Shown one piece after another: positions 32,703 through 45,213 of a stretch of 64,000 nt of DNA. Below the pieces are notes generated by a model, which had not been told where the DNA came from, made no database searches, and saw nothing but the letters and a program-made list of their open reading frames with translations. The position numbers and the translations under genes are program-made. The stretch comes from Vombatus ursinus (taxonomy: Eukaryota > Chordata > Mammalia > Diprotodontia > Vombatidae). Numbering within the stretch: the first letter of the stretch is position 1; each line of letters opens with the position of its first letter. Location: contig NW_020954557.1 in assembly GCF_900497805.2 (NCBI RefSeq), positions 40,104,780 to 40,168,779 of the forward strand, read 5' to 3'.

Positions 32703-32985
32703 TGGTAGGAAAAGGGAAGGAGATTGAACATTTATATAGCATCCACTACATTGTGCTAAGCACTATACAAATATTATCTCATTTAATCTTTATAATAATC
32801 TTTGGAGATAGATGCTGTTATTATTTACATTTTACATTAAGGAAACTTAGGTAAACAAAGTTTAAGTGACTTTTCCAGACTCATACAGCTTGTAATTGTT
32901 TGATGTGGTATTTGAAATCAAAATTTTCTGACTCCAGGCCCAATATTCTATCCATTGAGCTCCCTGGCTGCCTCTGGTAGTTCTC
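32703..32985 (-). repeat. MIR, near full length, inside L1 copy B
   Basis: ACATTTATATAGCATCCACT, TTGTGCTAAGCACTATACAA, AAGTTTAAGTGACTTTTCCA and TGACTCCAGGCCCAATATTC, with L1 ORF2 text on both sides. Confidence 0.88.
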
Positions 32986-35815
32986 TTATATCTATTTCAA
33001 TTTTCATTTCTGGTATTGGGTTAAGATTTCTATTTGGTCTTCTGCAAGTTTGGGTATTTTATATTTTTTAAGTCATTCTGTTATTTCCTTTGGGTTCTTG
33101 GTTTGTGTATGTAATAGATTCTGAATACTCTTTCTGGTTTTGTTTTGATTTCACCTTGCTTATTTGCTATTTTACTAATTTGAGTTTCTGTCTTCTTTTA
33201 AGTCAGATTGGATAAAGGCTTATCAATTTTATCAATATTTTCAATTGACCAGTTTTAGTTTTATTTATCATTTCTGTAGTTTTTTGGCTTCCAGTTTAGC
33301 TATTTCTCCTCTAATTTTTAATATAGCCTCTTTTGTGCTTATTTTAGGTTTATTTCTTGGCTTTCTAATTTTAAAAATGCATATTCAGTTCATTAATTTT
33401 CCTTTTTATCTTTTGTTAATGTATATTTGTAGGGATATGAATTTCCCCTGAGAAGTGTTATTGCTGCCTCCCAAAAATGTTGATATATTATTTTATCATT
33501 ATAATTTTTCTTAACATAATTGTAATTGCTTCTATGATTTGTACTTTGACCTACTCATTTTTTAGGATTTAATTGTTGTCTCCATTTGAATCTATTTCTT
33601 TAGTTTGTGGTCCCTGAAATATAATTATTCTTATTGCATTATGGTCTGTAAAAGATGTATTTACTATTTCTGCCTTTTTTTTTTGCATTTGTTCAAAATA
33701 TCACTTTGCTCTACTACATGGCCAGTTTTTTGAAAAGTTCCATGTGGTGCTAAGAAATGTGTATATTTTTTGGCAATGCTAATTAGAAGATAGCATAAGT
33801 CTTTTAGCTCTAGTTTCTCCAGCAATTTTTTAGTTCTGTATTTTTCCCTTTTGTTTATTTTTATGTTAGACTTAGCCAAAACTGAGAGAGGAACATTGAA
33901 ATCTCCTGTCATTATTGTGTTACTGTCTATGTCTTCTTATAGCTCAGTTAATGTTTCCCTTATGAATTTAGATGTTAAGGCAATTAGAGTATATTTGTTT
34001 AAAATTGATATTGATTTGTTGTTTATTATTTTTTTTAGCATAACAGAGTTTCCTTGTTTATCCCATTTTAGGTTTTGAATATTTTTTCCTTTGATAGGAT
34101 GATTACAATTCCTACTTTTTTGGATTCATTTGATGAATGGCAATTTCCCCCTATCCCTCATTTTTACTTTTTGTTATGTCTGTTTTAAAAATGTATTTCT
34201 TGTAATAGATTATGGGATATTGTTTTCTTATCCAATCTGTTACTCTTTTTTATTTTATCAGATTGTTTAATTCATTGACATTTAAAGTTATAAGAATGAG
34301 GTTTATATTTTCCTTCATTTGTTCCTAATATTGTTTCCCTCTCCCCACAGGATTCCCCACACTTCCTGTAAATGCAGTACTACTTCTCTTTAGTTATTTT
34401 AGCTTAATCTATTTAAGGCAATCTTACTCCAACCAGCTCTCTTTCCCTTGCCCTCAAGAGTCTCCCCTCCTTGATCCCCCCCCAATTTGTTCCCCCTTTC
34501 CTAGTTTTGCTTATCAGTTCCTTTTTCTTGCTTGTTTTTATCTGGTTATTTACTTCTCTTCTCCAACCCCCCTCCTCCAGGTAACTAGTCAAGTAGACTA
34601 TCCCTTCCTTTTATCCCCTTCAATTTATTTTGTCTGTTAGTTTGAAATTTTTCATGTTCTATATATTTTTTAGTAGGATTTCTTTCCTACATGTTCTTCA
34701 TGATTTATCTTCACTTTTTGTTTAATCTAAACTTTGATTCTTTGATTCATGGCCTCTGTATTTGTATAGTCCTTCTTCAGTTTCTATATTTCTCACGGAA
34801 TCAAAACTTTTGAGAAACCTATTTTGGGTTCCCCCTTCTACACAGTTTCTATTGTTGCCTTATAGATCTTGCCCCTTGGGCCCCTTTTTTTCTGTTGTGC
34901 CTCACTTCAGACACACCCATTGCTTTAGGTGATAGAGAAGTTATTGTCCCATGGTAGAAATCTTTCCATGTCCCTAATCATGCAGTTCATTAATGACCTT
35001 TGCCCTCCCTTTGACAATCCTCCCCCCCCCCATTTATCCTAAAATTTCTTCCCTGGGTCCATGCCTTCCCACTCTTCTGGGTGTTAATTTTCCCCAGGAG
35101 CACTGGTTCCCCTTTTCCTGAGGCAGGTTTGTCTGGTCTCTCTAAGCACTGATACCCATTGTAAAGTCTCTCTCTCTCTTTATAGAATATCTCTCTTCTC
35201 CTGTAGTAGCCCCCCCCACTGCTGAAACAAAATTTCCACTCCCTTCCTTTGCTTCTTTACACATTCTTCCATGTGCTTTCTTCTTCTTGAGAGGCTATCG
35301 GAGTTATTTTCCCTTTATTGTTTACCTTTGACTTGATTAGAGTGTGCCACATTTCCAGGTGCCTGTATTTTCTTCCTCTCCTTTCCCTTTTTATGTGCCC
35401 TCCCATTCTGTAATATAGTTGAATAAGAAACATGATTTGCCTGAAGGTAGGGTGCTGGTAAGTTTAATCCATGATATTTCAGGCCTATTTCTTCACCGTC
35501 ACTTATACTTGAGTTCTACTTTCACTCTTGTTCACAAGCATATACGTTTAAAGAAAGAAAAACACTTCATACATATTCAGAGACAACTCCTGATGTCTCT
35601 TTGTTGTTAGAGATTATTGGCCTTCTTTGCTGTTAGTTTATTGAGTTTCTAGTTTGTTTAAGTTCCAGATTATGGAGACAGCTGAAATTGCTTTATCTCT
35701 GGCACATAATTCCTTTTGTGGAGACATTGGAGAGGTTTTAGAGGTCATGAGGATCAGAGAAAATGATGACTTCTTGTTGGTCATGTGACCTGGAACTAAT
35801 GGTAGGGCAGAGCTT

Positions 35816-37204
35816 TCCTTTTTTTATCAATGATCTCCTTCAGGTATATGCTTAGCAGTGGAATCTCTGGGTCAAAGAATATGGATATTTTACCTATTTT
35901 ATTTTCATAAGTCCAAATTACTTTCCAAAGTGGTTGCAATAATCCACAGCTCCACCAATCATGCATTAGTGTGCCTATCTTTCTGCAGTCTCTCTAAAAT
36001 GAAGTCTTCATGTCTTTTGTCATCTTTTCTGATTTGTTGATTGTGAGGTGAAACTATATGATTGTTTTGATTTATTTTTATTATTCTTATTATTAGTGAT
36101 TTGGAGCAGTCTATCATATGGTTGTTAATAGTTTGCAATTCTTCTTTTGAGAACTATTTGTTGATTTCCTTATTTATTGATGGCTGTTGGTCTTATATTT
36201 TTTTAGTTGTCTAACTATCTTTGATACCAATCTGAGAAATTCTTTACAAAGATTTTTTTGAGCACTTCGCTTATCTTAGGTGCAAATTTTTTTAGGTGTG
36301 GAAGCTTTTCAATATCAAGTAATAAAATTCACTATTTTATCTTTTGTAATTGACAATATCCTTTGTTTGATTAAGAATACATGTCCTACCCATAGCCATA
36401 AAAGGTATAAAATATGCTTCTATTTTTATTTTTTATGGTATAATGTTTAAGGTTCAGGTTAAAAATCCATTTACAATGCATTGTGGAATATGGTGTAAGG
36501 TTTTGGCCTGAATCTAGTTTCTGCCAGAATAATTTCCAATTTTCCCAACAGTTTTTATCAAATAGGGATTTGTTCCCTAAGTAATTTATGTTTTCAGGTT
36601 TATTGAATACTGGGTTATTGAGTTCCTTAATTTCTGATTTTCTTTTGTCTAGTCAATTCTGATCTTCTACTGCGAATGGATTTGGTACTGGTATTTGGCA
36701 ACTGTTGCTTTATAACATAGTTTGAGGTCTCGAAGTACTGTTCTTCCTTCATTGATACATTTTTTATTATTTTTCTTGGTATTCTAAATCTTTTGTTCTT
36801 CCAAATGAATTTTATTATTTTATGGAGTCTTGTAAAGTGTTATTTTGATAATTTGATTGGAATAACATTTAAACTGTCAATTAATTTTGATTATATTGTC
36901 ATTTTTATTATATTGGCAAGGTGCAGGTATGAGCACAGAATATTCTACTAGATACTTAAATTATTCTTTATTTCTTTAAGGGGGATTTTGTAATTGAATC
37001 TATACAAGTATTGAATGTGCTTGGTAGATTGACTCACAAATAATTTATGCATTTTATAGTTATATTGAATTGGCTTTCTTTATTATTATCTCTTGGATTT
37101 TGTTCTTATCATGGAGAAATGCTGTTTTTTTTTAATAGCCTGCAACTTTGCTCAAGCTATTATTGATTTCAACTGGTATCTTTGTTGATTCCCTATGATT
37201 TTCT
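35816..37204 (-). repeat. L1 copy A, ORF2 continuation
   Basis: CCTTCAGGTATATGCTTAGC, GGAATCTCTGGGTCAAAGAA, TTTCCAAAGTGGTTGCAATA, TTTTAATTCTTTTGTAATTG-like blocks and TAGCCTGCAACTTTGCTCAA continue ORF2 in the order expected after 29788. It ends at the left target duplication of copy C. Confidence 0.8.
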
Positions 37205-38048
37205 TTGGTCCCCCTTTTTTATTACTTTGAATTTAAGTACCAAAAAAAAAGCATTTTCATGTACACAGCACAACACAAAATGAAGATTCAATATGAAACT
37301 GTAAATCTCCATTTTACAGTTTACTTTTTTGAAAACTATGTAATAAATACTATATATTATTTTCAAAACTACCCTGCTTTTCTGTGCTCCCTTGTGAGTT
37401 TTCTTTCGTTCTCTGCTGTGCACTTTTTATTTTTATTTTTTCTCCCCCTTCCCAACCCACATTAGAGAAGGCCATCATTTGCATATATATGTACATATAC
37501 ACACATATCCATATGTATATGTATAAATATATACTTACAAACATACATACATATATATGTAAAACCATACTATACATACTTTTATTTATCAGTCCTTTCT
37601 CTGGAGGTGGATAGCTTCTTCCTTAATAGGTCCTTTATAGTTGATTTGAATATTTATTCACAGTTGTTATTTGAACAATGCTGCAGTTACTATATACAAC
37701 ATTCCCTTGGTTCTACTAATTTCATTCCTCATTATTTCATGCAAGCCTTTCCATGTTTTTCTAAAATCAACCAGCTCATCATTTCTTACAGTACAGTAGT
37801 ATTCCATCACAATCATATACCACAACTTGTTTAGCCATTCCCCATTTGATGGGTATCCTCTCAGTTTCTAGTTCTCTGCCACCACAAAGAGAACAATTAT
37901 AAATATTTTGGAACATATAGGTTCTTTTCCTTTGATCGCCTTGGAAAACAGATCTAATACTGGTATTGTTGGGTTAAAGGGTGTATACATTGTTTTATAA
38001 CTCTTTGGGCATACTTCCAGATTGCTCTCCAATTCCTTATGATTTTCT
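37188..38048 (-). mobile_element. L1 copy C, 5'-truncated, inserted into copy A
   Basis: Body 37205-38031: 3'-UTR with an internal TATATG-rich tract (37482-37570), then GGAGGTGGATAGCTTCTTCC, TCTTACAGTACAGTAGTATT, TACCACAACTTGTTTAGCCA and ATACTGGTATTGTTGGGTTA. The flanks ATTCCCTATGATTTTCT (37188-37204) and ATTCCTTATGATTTTCT (38032-38048) are a 17-bp duplication with one mismatch. Removing the body restores copy A exactly. Confidence 0.92.
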
Positions 38049-38690
38049 AAGTAAATAATCATGTCATTAGCAAATAGGCACAGTTTTATATCCTCTTTGC
38101 TTATTTTTATGCCTTTAATTGATTTCTGTCATATTGCTATTGCTACCATTTCTGGAACCACATAAAATAATAGTGGGTAAAAATTTCATCTTTGCTTTAT
38201 TCCTGTATTTGTCAGGAAAGCTTCTAGAATATCCACTTTAGATATGATTCTTTCTTTCGTTTTTATGTAAATACTTCTTATGATATTAATGAAGATTCCA
38301 TTATGACTATATTTTCCTGAATATTATTATTATTATTAGCATAAATGAGTGTTGTACCTTGTCAAAGGCTTTTTTGGTATCTCTTGAGATAATACCATAG
38401 TTTTTTAAATTAAAAATGTGATTAATAATGCTGATTATTTTCTTAATATTGAATCATCCTTGCATTTTGGTATAAATCCAACTAATTCATAATAATTTCT
38501 TGAATCAGTTGATGTACTCTGAACATATTTTATTTCTAATTTTTAAATTAACATCTAATGATATTGATCAATCATTCTATGCTTTGTCCTTCTATTGTTT
38601 ATTGTATTATTATGGCATAGGATGCCTTGTTTAGGTAATATGAGTATCTTTGTCTCATTAAAGAGGTTTGGTAGAGTGCTTTCTCTATTT
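38049..38690 (-). repeat. L1 copy A, RT region
   Basis: ATCATGTCATTAGCAAATAG, CTTTAATTGATTTCTGTCAT, TTGTCAAAGGCTTTTTTGGT and ATCCTTGCATTTTGGTATAA are the antisense RT text following directly on copy A before 37204. It ends at an L2. Confidence 0.88.
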
Positions 38691-39690
38691 TTGATCTTCC
38701 TTTGCTGCAGTCTGTGATGCTAGCCTCCACCTCTTGCTTTACTAAGAAAAGAGAAAGTCATCTGTTGTGAACGTGATTTTTTCTTATTCAATACCTCAAA
38801 CCACTCTATATCATATTCTTTACTTCTTTGCTTCAGTGTCTAAGGAAGAAGTAGTCTTTCTCCTTGCCAATGTCAACCCTATTTCTATCCTTGATCCTCC
38901 ATCACCTCCTCTGAGAGCTTGACCCTTTTATCATTTGCTCTTTCTCACAACTTCAATCTCTTGATAATTCTCTGTTGCTTATAAGCATGTTTTCCATATC
39001 CTTAAAAACCTTCACTTTATCTTGATATTTCCTTAGATTATTGTTCTATATTTCTCTTCCCTGTCATAGACAACCTAAAAAAAATCTATACTCATTGCTT
39101 CAACTTCCTCACCTATTATTCATTTTTCAGCCCCATGTAAACTGGTTTCTGACTCTACCACTGAAGTGAAATAGTTCTCTCCAAGGTTTTCAGAGATTTT
39201 TTTCACTTGCCAAATTTAATGGCCTTTTCTCAGAGCATACCTTCTCGATCTCTCTGTGGCTTCTGACACTGCTGACTATATCTTCCCTTTCTACCTCAGC
39301 TTTTGTGACTCTTCTTATCTGGTTCTTCACCTATCTGTCAGACAATTCCTTCTTAGTCTCCTTTTCTGGAGCACTGTTCATGTCCTACTTCCCTAATCAT
39401 TGCTGACCCCCTAAGCTCTGTACTTGTATGTTTTTTCTTCCAACACTATATCAACTATCTTATTAATTTTATCTTCAAATACTGTCTGGATTTAGATGCC
39501 TGCCAAATCTATGAATCTACTCCTTAATTTCTTACTAGTTCCATATCTACAACTGCCATGGGCCCCCTGGATGGCCCATGAATCTTAAACTTAACATGAT
39601 TAAACCAGATTTTATTATTCCTTTTATTAACTGTACCCTCTTCTCAAACTTGGAGTCACCGAGACTTGAAATAAGGTCTCAATTTTTTTT
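38691..39690 (+). repeat. L2 LINE 5' and RT part, sense
   Basis: CTCTGTGGCTTCTGACACTG, CTCAGCTTTTGTGACTCTTC, AGTCTCCTTTTCTGGAGCAC and GATTTAGATGCCTGCCAAAT (worn YADDxQIY text) follow the L2 RT order. Several stops and frame changes break it. Confidence 0.8.
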
Positions 39691-40283
39691 TCATGCCTTT
39701 GGCATCTTCATCTTCCTTAGATATCTTGGTTTCTTAGTGGCTTTGTAACTGTATAATTTTCAGCATGTATTTCTTCTCTATATAATTAGCCAATAGAGCT
39801 GCTTTTCCTATCTTTGTTCTCTTTAGAGTAATTTCTTCTTCCTCTGGAAGCCCCATAGAAATTGTAATGTTTGTGAGTGGCAATGTTTGTAAACATCAAG
39901 TTTGGTAGTTCCACTATACTTGATGAAGAAAACAGTTAATTGTAGTTTTTGTGAAGATTTTCCAGTCAAACTCCCCCTCTCCCCATACACACACCATTTA
40001 TAGACTTCTTTGTCTTCTTGTCCTTGAATAACTTCGCTTAGTTGGATATCTTGCCATACTTTCTTTAGGTTTTATTCTCTACTATTTCTCTCTACTTTAT
40101 GAGATTTTAGAGCTAATGGTTGCTCATCATCTTTATTCATAAGATTTTGCAGATGAGATTACATGCATATAACTCATGATTATCTTGTGAGGGAAATGAT
40201 TATTTTTCTCTTTTATAGTTTACCAATTATTAAATTAGGATTAAGGTTTTCCCTTCCTATTTCCTCATTCAAAAAGTAGCCCC

Positions 40284-40840
40284 TGTAGGTTATTCAGTCA
40301 TTCTCTGAAGGACATTGATGATAGATGATGAAGATTGTCCAAATCTTCTGGGTACATGCTTCTTGATCTTAGGTGGGATCTTACCCAACTAGAAGATCCT
40401 ACAAACACAATCCAGTCTTGCCCTTAGGAAATAAGCCCCTGTCCTTGGAACCTTTCATGAGAATTTAGGGTGACCTCGCTTATGAAAGGGACCGACCAGA
40501 GTGTTCTGGGTAGAGATGGATTCTTTTGTCCAGATTTCTGGAGGTGGCTGAGTCTCATGATTAGGCCATGTTGTCAGCAGGAGGAGCTGAAGACTTTTTG
40601 CCCACCTCCTCATTAATATGTCCATCCCATCACTGATTGTTAACCAATGAGAGTTGATTTCCTCTCTCAGGGACACACCCCTTTCCCCAAAGGCTTTTAA
40701 GTGGTCAACATTCTCCCTGGGGCATCTTTGGTTGCCAGGAGAAACCACTGACCTCAGTTTATTGATTGTTTGCTAGCTATAATTAATAAATTAACTATTA
40801 CCTGGAAAATCCTGTCTCTTGAACTTTTCATTCATCATAC
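40284..40840 (+). mobile_element. Solo LTR of an old endogenous retrovirus
   Basis: About 555 bp beginning TGTAGGTTATTCAG interrupts the RTE relic. It has a CCAAT-type GTTAACCAATGAGAG near 40640, a TATA-like GGCTTTTAAGTGG near 40692 and AATTAATAAATTAAC (polyadenylation-like) near 40782, an LTR layout in sense orientation. No internal viral region is present. The exact right edge and target duplication are unclear. The class is probably ERV1-like (inference). It is unlike the LTR at 8.7 kb. Confidence 0.6.
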
Positions 40841-41196
40841 TTGGTATCCACCTTTCTTCTTTTGGCAAATAAGTCAAATGTTTGCTGAATAAGGTGCTTT
40901 CTAGGCTCTTTTGGTATCGTTGTCATAATTAATTTACATTGGTTTAACCTCTGGATGAAATTGTTATTATCAATGTCAATTTCATTTCTGTTGTCCATTT
41001 CCATTTTAAATTTTAACAGCTTATTTAAAGAATTCAGGGTTAAGTCATAATTATATACTATATACTTTTTATTACTATTCTTTTTTCTTCTTTATCATAA
41101 ATTCTGATCTTAGCTCTGAGGAGTTGATGGTCTGAGAATAAACAACTGACTCAGGGAAAATTCCCACAACCATTATTAGTCTTTTCCTGTCTGTTA

Positions 41197-41383
41197 AAAT
41201 GTACACAATTTCATGTTTAATATGACTGTACATGTATAGCCTATATCAGATTGCATGCCATTTTGGGGAGGGGGAAGTAGAAGGAGGAGGAGAAAATTTG
41301 GAACTCAAAATCTTATAGAAGTGAATGCTGAAAACTAAAAACAAACAAGTAAATAAAAAATTTTTAAATGTACTCAATTTCAT
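41197..41383 (+). mobile_element. Short L1 3' end in sense orientation, with target duplication
   Basis: Body 41215-41365 (about 150 bp): CTATATCAGATTGCATGCCA, GGAGGAGGAGAAAATTTGGA, TAGAAGTGAATGCTGAAAAC and an AAATAAAAAA tail. The flanks AAATGTACACAATTTCAT (41197-41214) and AAATGTACTCAATTTCAT (41366-41383) differ at one base. It is the only clear sense L1 in the window. Confidence 0.93.
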
Positions 41384-42180
41384 ACTTTGTGATGTTATTC
41401 TATGCTTGCTATGTCCACTGCCTGCCAATTCTTTTAAATGGTCATGATATAGAAGTGTAAAGGTATATAATCTACAAATTTTTGGCCTTTTTCACTTCTT
41501 TTCCCGGAACCACACCTTTTCTCTATCACTTTGTCCTTAGCAATTGTTGCTGGTATATAAGCTGCAAGTATTTTCATGGTGTTCTTTTTTCAATATCATT
41601 AGTACTAAAATATGTGATTACCAAATGTTCCATGAAATAATATTTCTTTTAGCTTTTGTGTATGCAATAAAATCCACTCTTCCAATTCCATTCTTTAAAG
41701 GAGTACCTGTGAGCCATCCTTCTATTTTTTTTTAAAACTTCCTTCTTTTTTCTGGTTTCATTTATGGTAAGAAAGTCAAGGATGATAGGATTAAACTTTT
41801 CCAGCAATATGTCCATTTATTAGTCATTAGATAAGAATTTCAGAGTACCACTAGTTATATTCAAGTTTGCTGATGGTCTAAAACCTACATAACTCCCAGC
41901 ATCCTTTTCTCCCTTTCCTCCCACTTTGCCACCATTACTGCAGAAGCAGAAGGGGACTGCCCATGGTTTATTTTTCTTTGTTTTATGGGTTGCCTTCACT
42001 TACCAACCTTCTGGTGATGTGCCTTTCTATGATCAGCTAAGCTGGTCCTTAGAAAAACAGACATGATCTATCCCTAGGGTTATACTCTTCTACCATGTTA
42101 GAACCTGCTTGTGAACGTGCTCTTCAAGAACTCAGGATCATCTTCATGCTAGGAAAACCCAACTGTGATGCCCCTATAGA

Positions 42181-43012
42181 CCAAGATAACAAAATTGGAG
42201 TTTCTTTGACCTAGTTTTAATTTTCTCTTAAGAAAACTATCATTGGTAAGGAGGAGAAGAAGGGAGATGATTAAGTTAGTGAACGAGAAACATGACCAAT
42301 GGGAAATTTTGAACTTGAAGAATGCAAATGACATGCATAGAATAAAGGAGGGAATTCAAGGAAGAAAATGTAGGAGATGTGATTGTCCATGGGCCTGTTC
42401 CCCTAACAAGTACCATACATCCATGAGAGGTAATTTAACAAAGGCACTTCATAAAATTAGGAAGCATTTAAAAACTAAGACATCCTTACCTCAAAACTAT
42501 GTTATACTGTGATACAAACCAGTAAGCAGAGAAATACATTGTTAATTTTGGAAGTTTACCATATGTCATCTTAACACAACAGGATGCTGTTTTAATGGCT
42601 CTCTTAACATGTCCTGTGATGCTTGGGTATTGGATGACATGGTATCTTTCTGGTTTAATTGTGCATTTCCTTGCCTCCTTTGGTTTCTGTCAGTCACAAC
42701 TGAAACATTCTAATGTTTATGCATGTGGATATTTAAAAAATTCACACTGTATAGCTGTTGTGCAATATAGTATGCATAAAACATTTTGCCAAACCTGAAA
42801 ACAAAACATAATTTAAAACCAATATTATGGCTCCAAAGAGATGTATTTATTAACAATTATTTTCTGATTCTAATAATTAATTTTCACTTCAGAAAGTATG
42901 AAAAATATATTTTAGTACTTATTTAAACCAAATGTTAGTTGTAACCAATTAATATTAAATTAATAAAACTGTAAGAAGACCTTCAAAGAATGTATATGTA
43001 TACACACACACA
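42181..43012. other. Unassigned DNA
   Basis: No repeat recognised. A plus-strand frame at 42243-42512 (89 codons, rich in Lys and Arg, with CRRCDCPWACSPNKYH) is open, but it shows no known domain, no splice context and ordinary base composition. I do not call it a gene. Confidence 0.35.
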
Positions 43013-43133
43013 AGGTAGTATTTTGTAAGCTCCTTGAGGGCAGAGACCATGTCTCAATTTTGTTTCTGTCTTCCTCAGTGTCTAGTACATTGCTTTACAA
43101 TAGGTAATAGATATTTGTTGAATGAATGAAAAA
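43013..43133 (+). repeat. L2 LINE 3' tail
   Basis: TGTAAGCTCCTTGAGGGCAG, TCCTCAGTGTCTAGTACATT and TTGTTGAATGAATGAA are the L2 tail. Confidence 0.9.
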
Positions 43134-44276
43134 ACTAGATAGATCTGGATGAGCTGTTCTTGTCCTACTAGTACTTAATAATTGGATGTAAAAATATAAA
43201 AATTGAAGGCAGCTGATCTAAAAGAACAGGCAATACCATTGGAGTTTCAGAGTTTTACTTACTTATTAATCATTGATTCTTTATGACTTTCTTGTGCTCC
43301 AAGCTGAATATTTGTTTAAAGATTTAAAAAAAAAAGACTTAAAGCAATCAAAATGGTATGCTTCACAAAAATACAGGAAATAATATTAAAGAATACCCAG
43401 TAAATATTGTACCACCTTTGGAAAAAAGGATTAGCTTTAAGCACATGTAAGAAATAATATCATTTTCAGTTCAGGAACATATACACAGAAGTCAATGTCA
43501 TCCTGTTTCTCTTTAGGGAGTCCATGTTTGCCATCCTCGAACGTGTTGAAAGCAGGTGCACCATTGTAGGAAAGTTTCTTTTCCCAGCTGACCTAATAAA
43601 AGCCCCATATATCTCCTTATGTTTTATTTATGGGAAGCCACTGGGCATGCATATTCTGTATAATTTAGAACAAAAGCATATTCAATTATTTGCTTGGTAC
43701 CTTACTGAATTCTGAATATAATCAGGTATTGGGTGATGGACTTTTGATCCGTTCATAAGACGGAATTTGGATTCTAGTGCTATCACTGTTTTCCTAATTT
43801 GGCTGCCAGAAGACAAAAGCACCATCATTAGTAATTGCTTAGTTGTATTTCCATTCACTTCTATGGTTTAAACATTTTTTAAAAAAGGATTTTACTTAGA
43901 CTAACTGGTGCAGGTTAAAAAATATATTTTTTAAGTAGGCTCAGGTGATCTATACTCAAGAAACATGGATGAGATCATAGATAAATCAAAAGTATAAACC
44001 AGAAGATAATTTCTCTTATTTTCTTGAATGATATTCCTTGGCAGTCTTGCTTGTGAATATTTCACTGACAACCATTTAATACTGAACCATACAAACTTAA
44101 GAGAAATTAAGGAGGCTGTTCTGAGAATGATTTTATGAATTGTTCTTAAGCCTTCATGCTTCACTGCAAATATGGTAGTTACTTCTCTAAGTTTGGTTAG
44201 CTTGGTTCCTTCATGTTTTTAAATGCAGTCTTGTAATTCACAGGTTCCTCAAAGAAGAGTTACTGTGTTGTAAAGG
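43134..44276. other. Unassigned DNA
   Basis: No recognisable repeat or gene. Confidence 0.45.
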
Positions 44277-44432
44277 AGAGAACACTGGATTTGGAGCCAG
44301 AGAACCTGGCTTTAATTCATGATTCTGTAATTTACTATCCGGGTGACCTTGGGCAAATCACTAACCTCTCTGAGTCCCAACTTCTTCATCAGATCAATGG
44401 TGATCATCTCTACTGTTTTCCTTATCAGGTTG
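44277..44432 (+). repeat. MIR, first of a tandem pair
   Basis: ACTGGATTTGGAGCCAGAGA, GGGTGACCTTGGGCAAATCA and CTAACCTCTCTGAGTCCCAA. The 3' third is worn. Confidence 0.88.
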
Positions 44433-44436
44433 CTAC

Positions 44437-44706
44437 ATGTTGAAGCAGAAAGAGTGCCCTGGGGTGGAGTCAAGAAGACCCAAATTCACATCTAGCTTCA
44501 GTCACTCATTAATTGTGCCCACTAACTATGGGCAAGTCACTTAACCTCTGTTTGCCTCAGTTTACTCAATTGTAAAATAAGGATAATAACAGCACCTACC
44601 CCCCAGGGTTGTTGTCAGGATCAAATAAGGTAATTGTAAAGTGATTAGCACAGTGCCTGGCACATAGTAAGCACTATATAAATGTTAGTTATTATTATTA
44701 TTACAA
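44437..44706 (+). repeat. MIR, second of a tandem pair, full length
   Basis: GGAGTCAAGAAGACCCAAAT, ATGGGCAAGTCACTTAACCT, AGGGTTGTTGTCAGGATCAA, ACAGTGCCTGGCACATAGTA and a TTATTATTATTA end. Confidence 0.92.
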
Positions 44707-45213
44707 TGCTGCAAAGATCAACTGAGAAAGAATTATATGTTGACCCCTTAACAGTTTGTAAATGCAAAGTACTACATAAATGAAAGCTTTCTATTTAAAT
44801 ATTTACAGATTGGACTCCAATTTATATAGTGACACTAGGATATACAAAACTAGCTTACATAATAAACTACTCCGAATTTGAAATAAAGTCTACTGATCAC
44901 TTCACATCATCACTACAGGGAAAGATGAAGTCTGTCCTTCTGTTGTTGTATGGAAAGAAGATCAGAGTCCAGGAAACTATGTCCCTCCCCCCACCTATAT
45001 GACACCATTAAATTAAATAGAATTTAATTATAAGTTTTGATCATGGTATATGGATATAGCCTTTTGCAAAGGAGTTACGAGTGTAAGAAAAAAAGAACCA
45101 AGTCCCTGGCTTTATCTATTTTCACAAACTTCGTCTAATTAATATTTTTTGTAAAAAGCTATCATTCATTTTCTATGGCTTTGGTACCTTAGTTTTATTT
45201 TAAAAACTTTTTT
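44707..45213. other. Unassigned DNA
   Basis: AT-rich, no gene or repeat recognised. Confidence 0.45.

Larger units (their letters stand above)
29789..35815 (-). mobile_element. L1 copy B, long antisense L1 with complete ORF2 span
   Basis: The 3' end is at 29789. The 3'-UTR runs to about 30120, the ORF2 C-terminus follows, the RT region spans 31.3-33.0 kb, and the endonuclease is at 33.66-34.3 kb. The minus frame 33664-33912 reads MTGDFNVPLSVLAKSNIKIN, the GDFNxPLSxLxR block of L1 endonuclease, then THFLAPHGTFQKTGHVV (the HGTFxRIDH block). ORF2 begins near 34320 (ITLNVNELNN...). Many stops break it. 34330-35450 is pyrimidine-rich on the plus strand and is taken as the ORF1-ORF2 spacer and 5' part. 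The far right limit (35450-35815) is uncertain. A SINE and a MIR are inserted. Confidence 0.85.
39691..42180 (-). repeat. RTE-like LINE, antisense, interrupted by LTR and L1
   Basis: TCAAATGTTTGCTGAATAAG parallels CAAGTGTTTGCTGGCTGAGG in the 24.2-kb RTE copy, and TGTTCCATGAAATAATATTTCTTTT parallels its TCATGAAGTGATATTTCTT. This supports the same family. The right end (41870-42180) has no counterpart in the other copies here and may be the 5' part. No intact frame remains. Confidence 0.6.

Noticed and set aside
42243-42512. 89-codon plus-strand frame rich in Lys/Arg with several Cys
   Set aside because: No known domain, no splice signals in register, and ordinary composition. Length alone is expected by chance in 64 kb.
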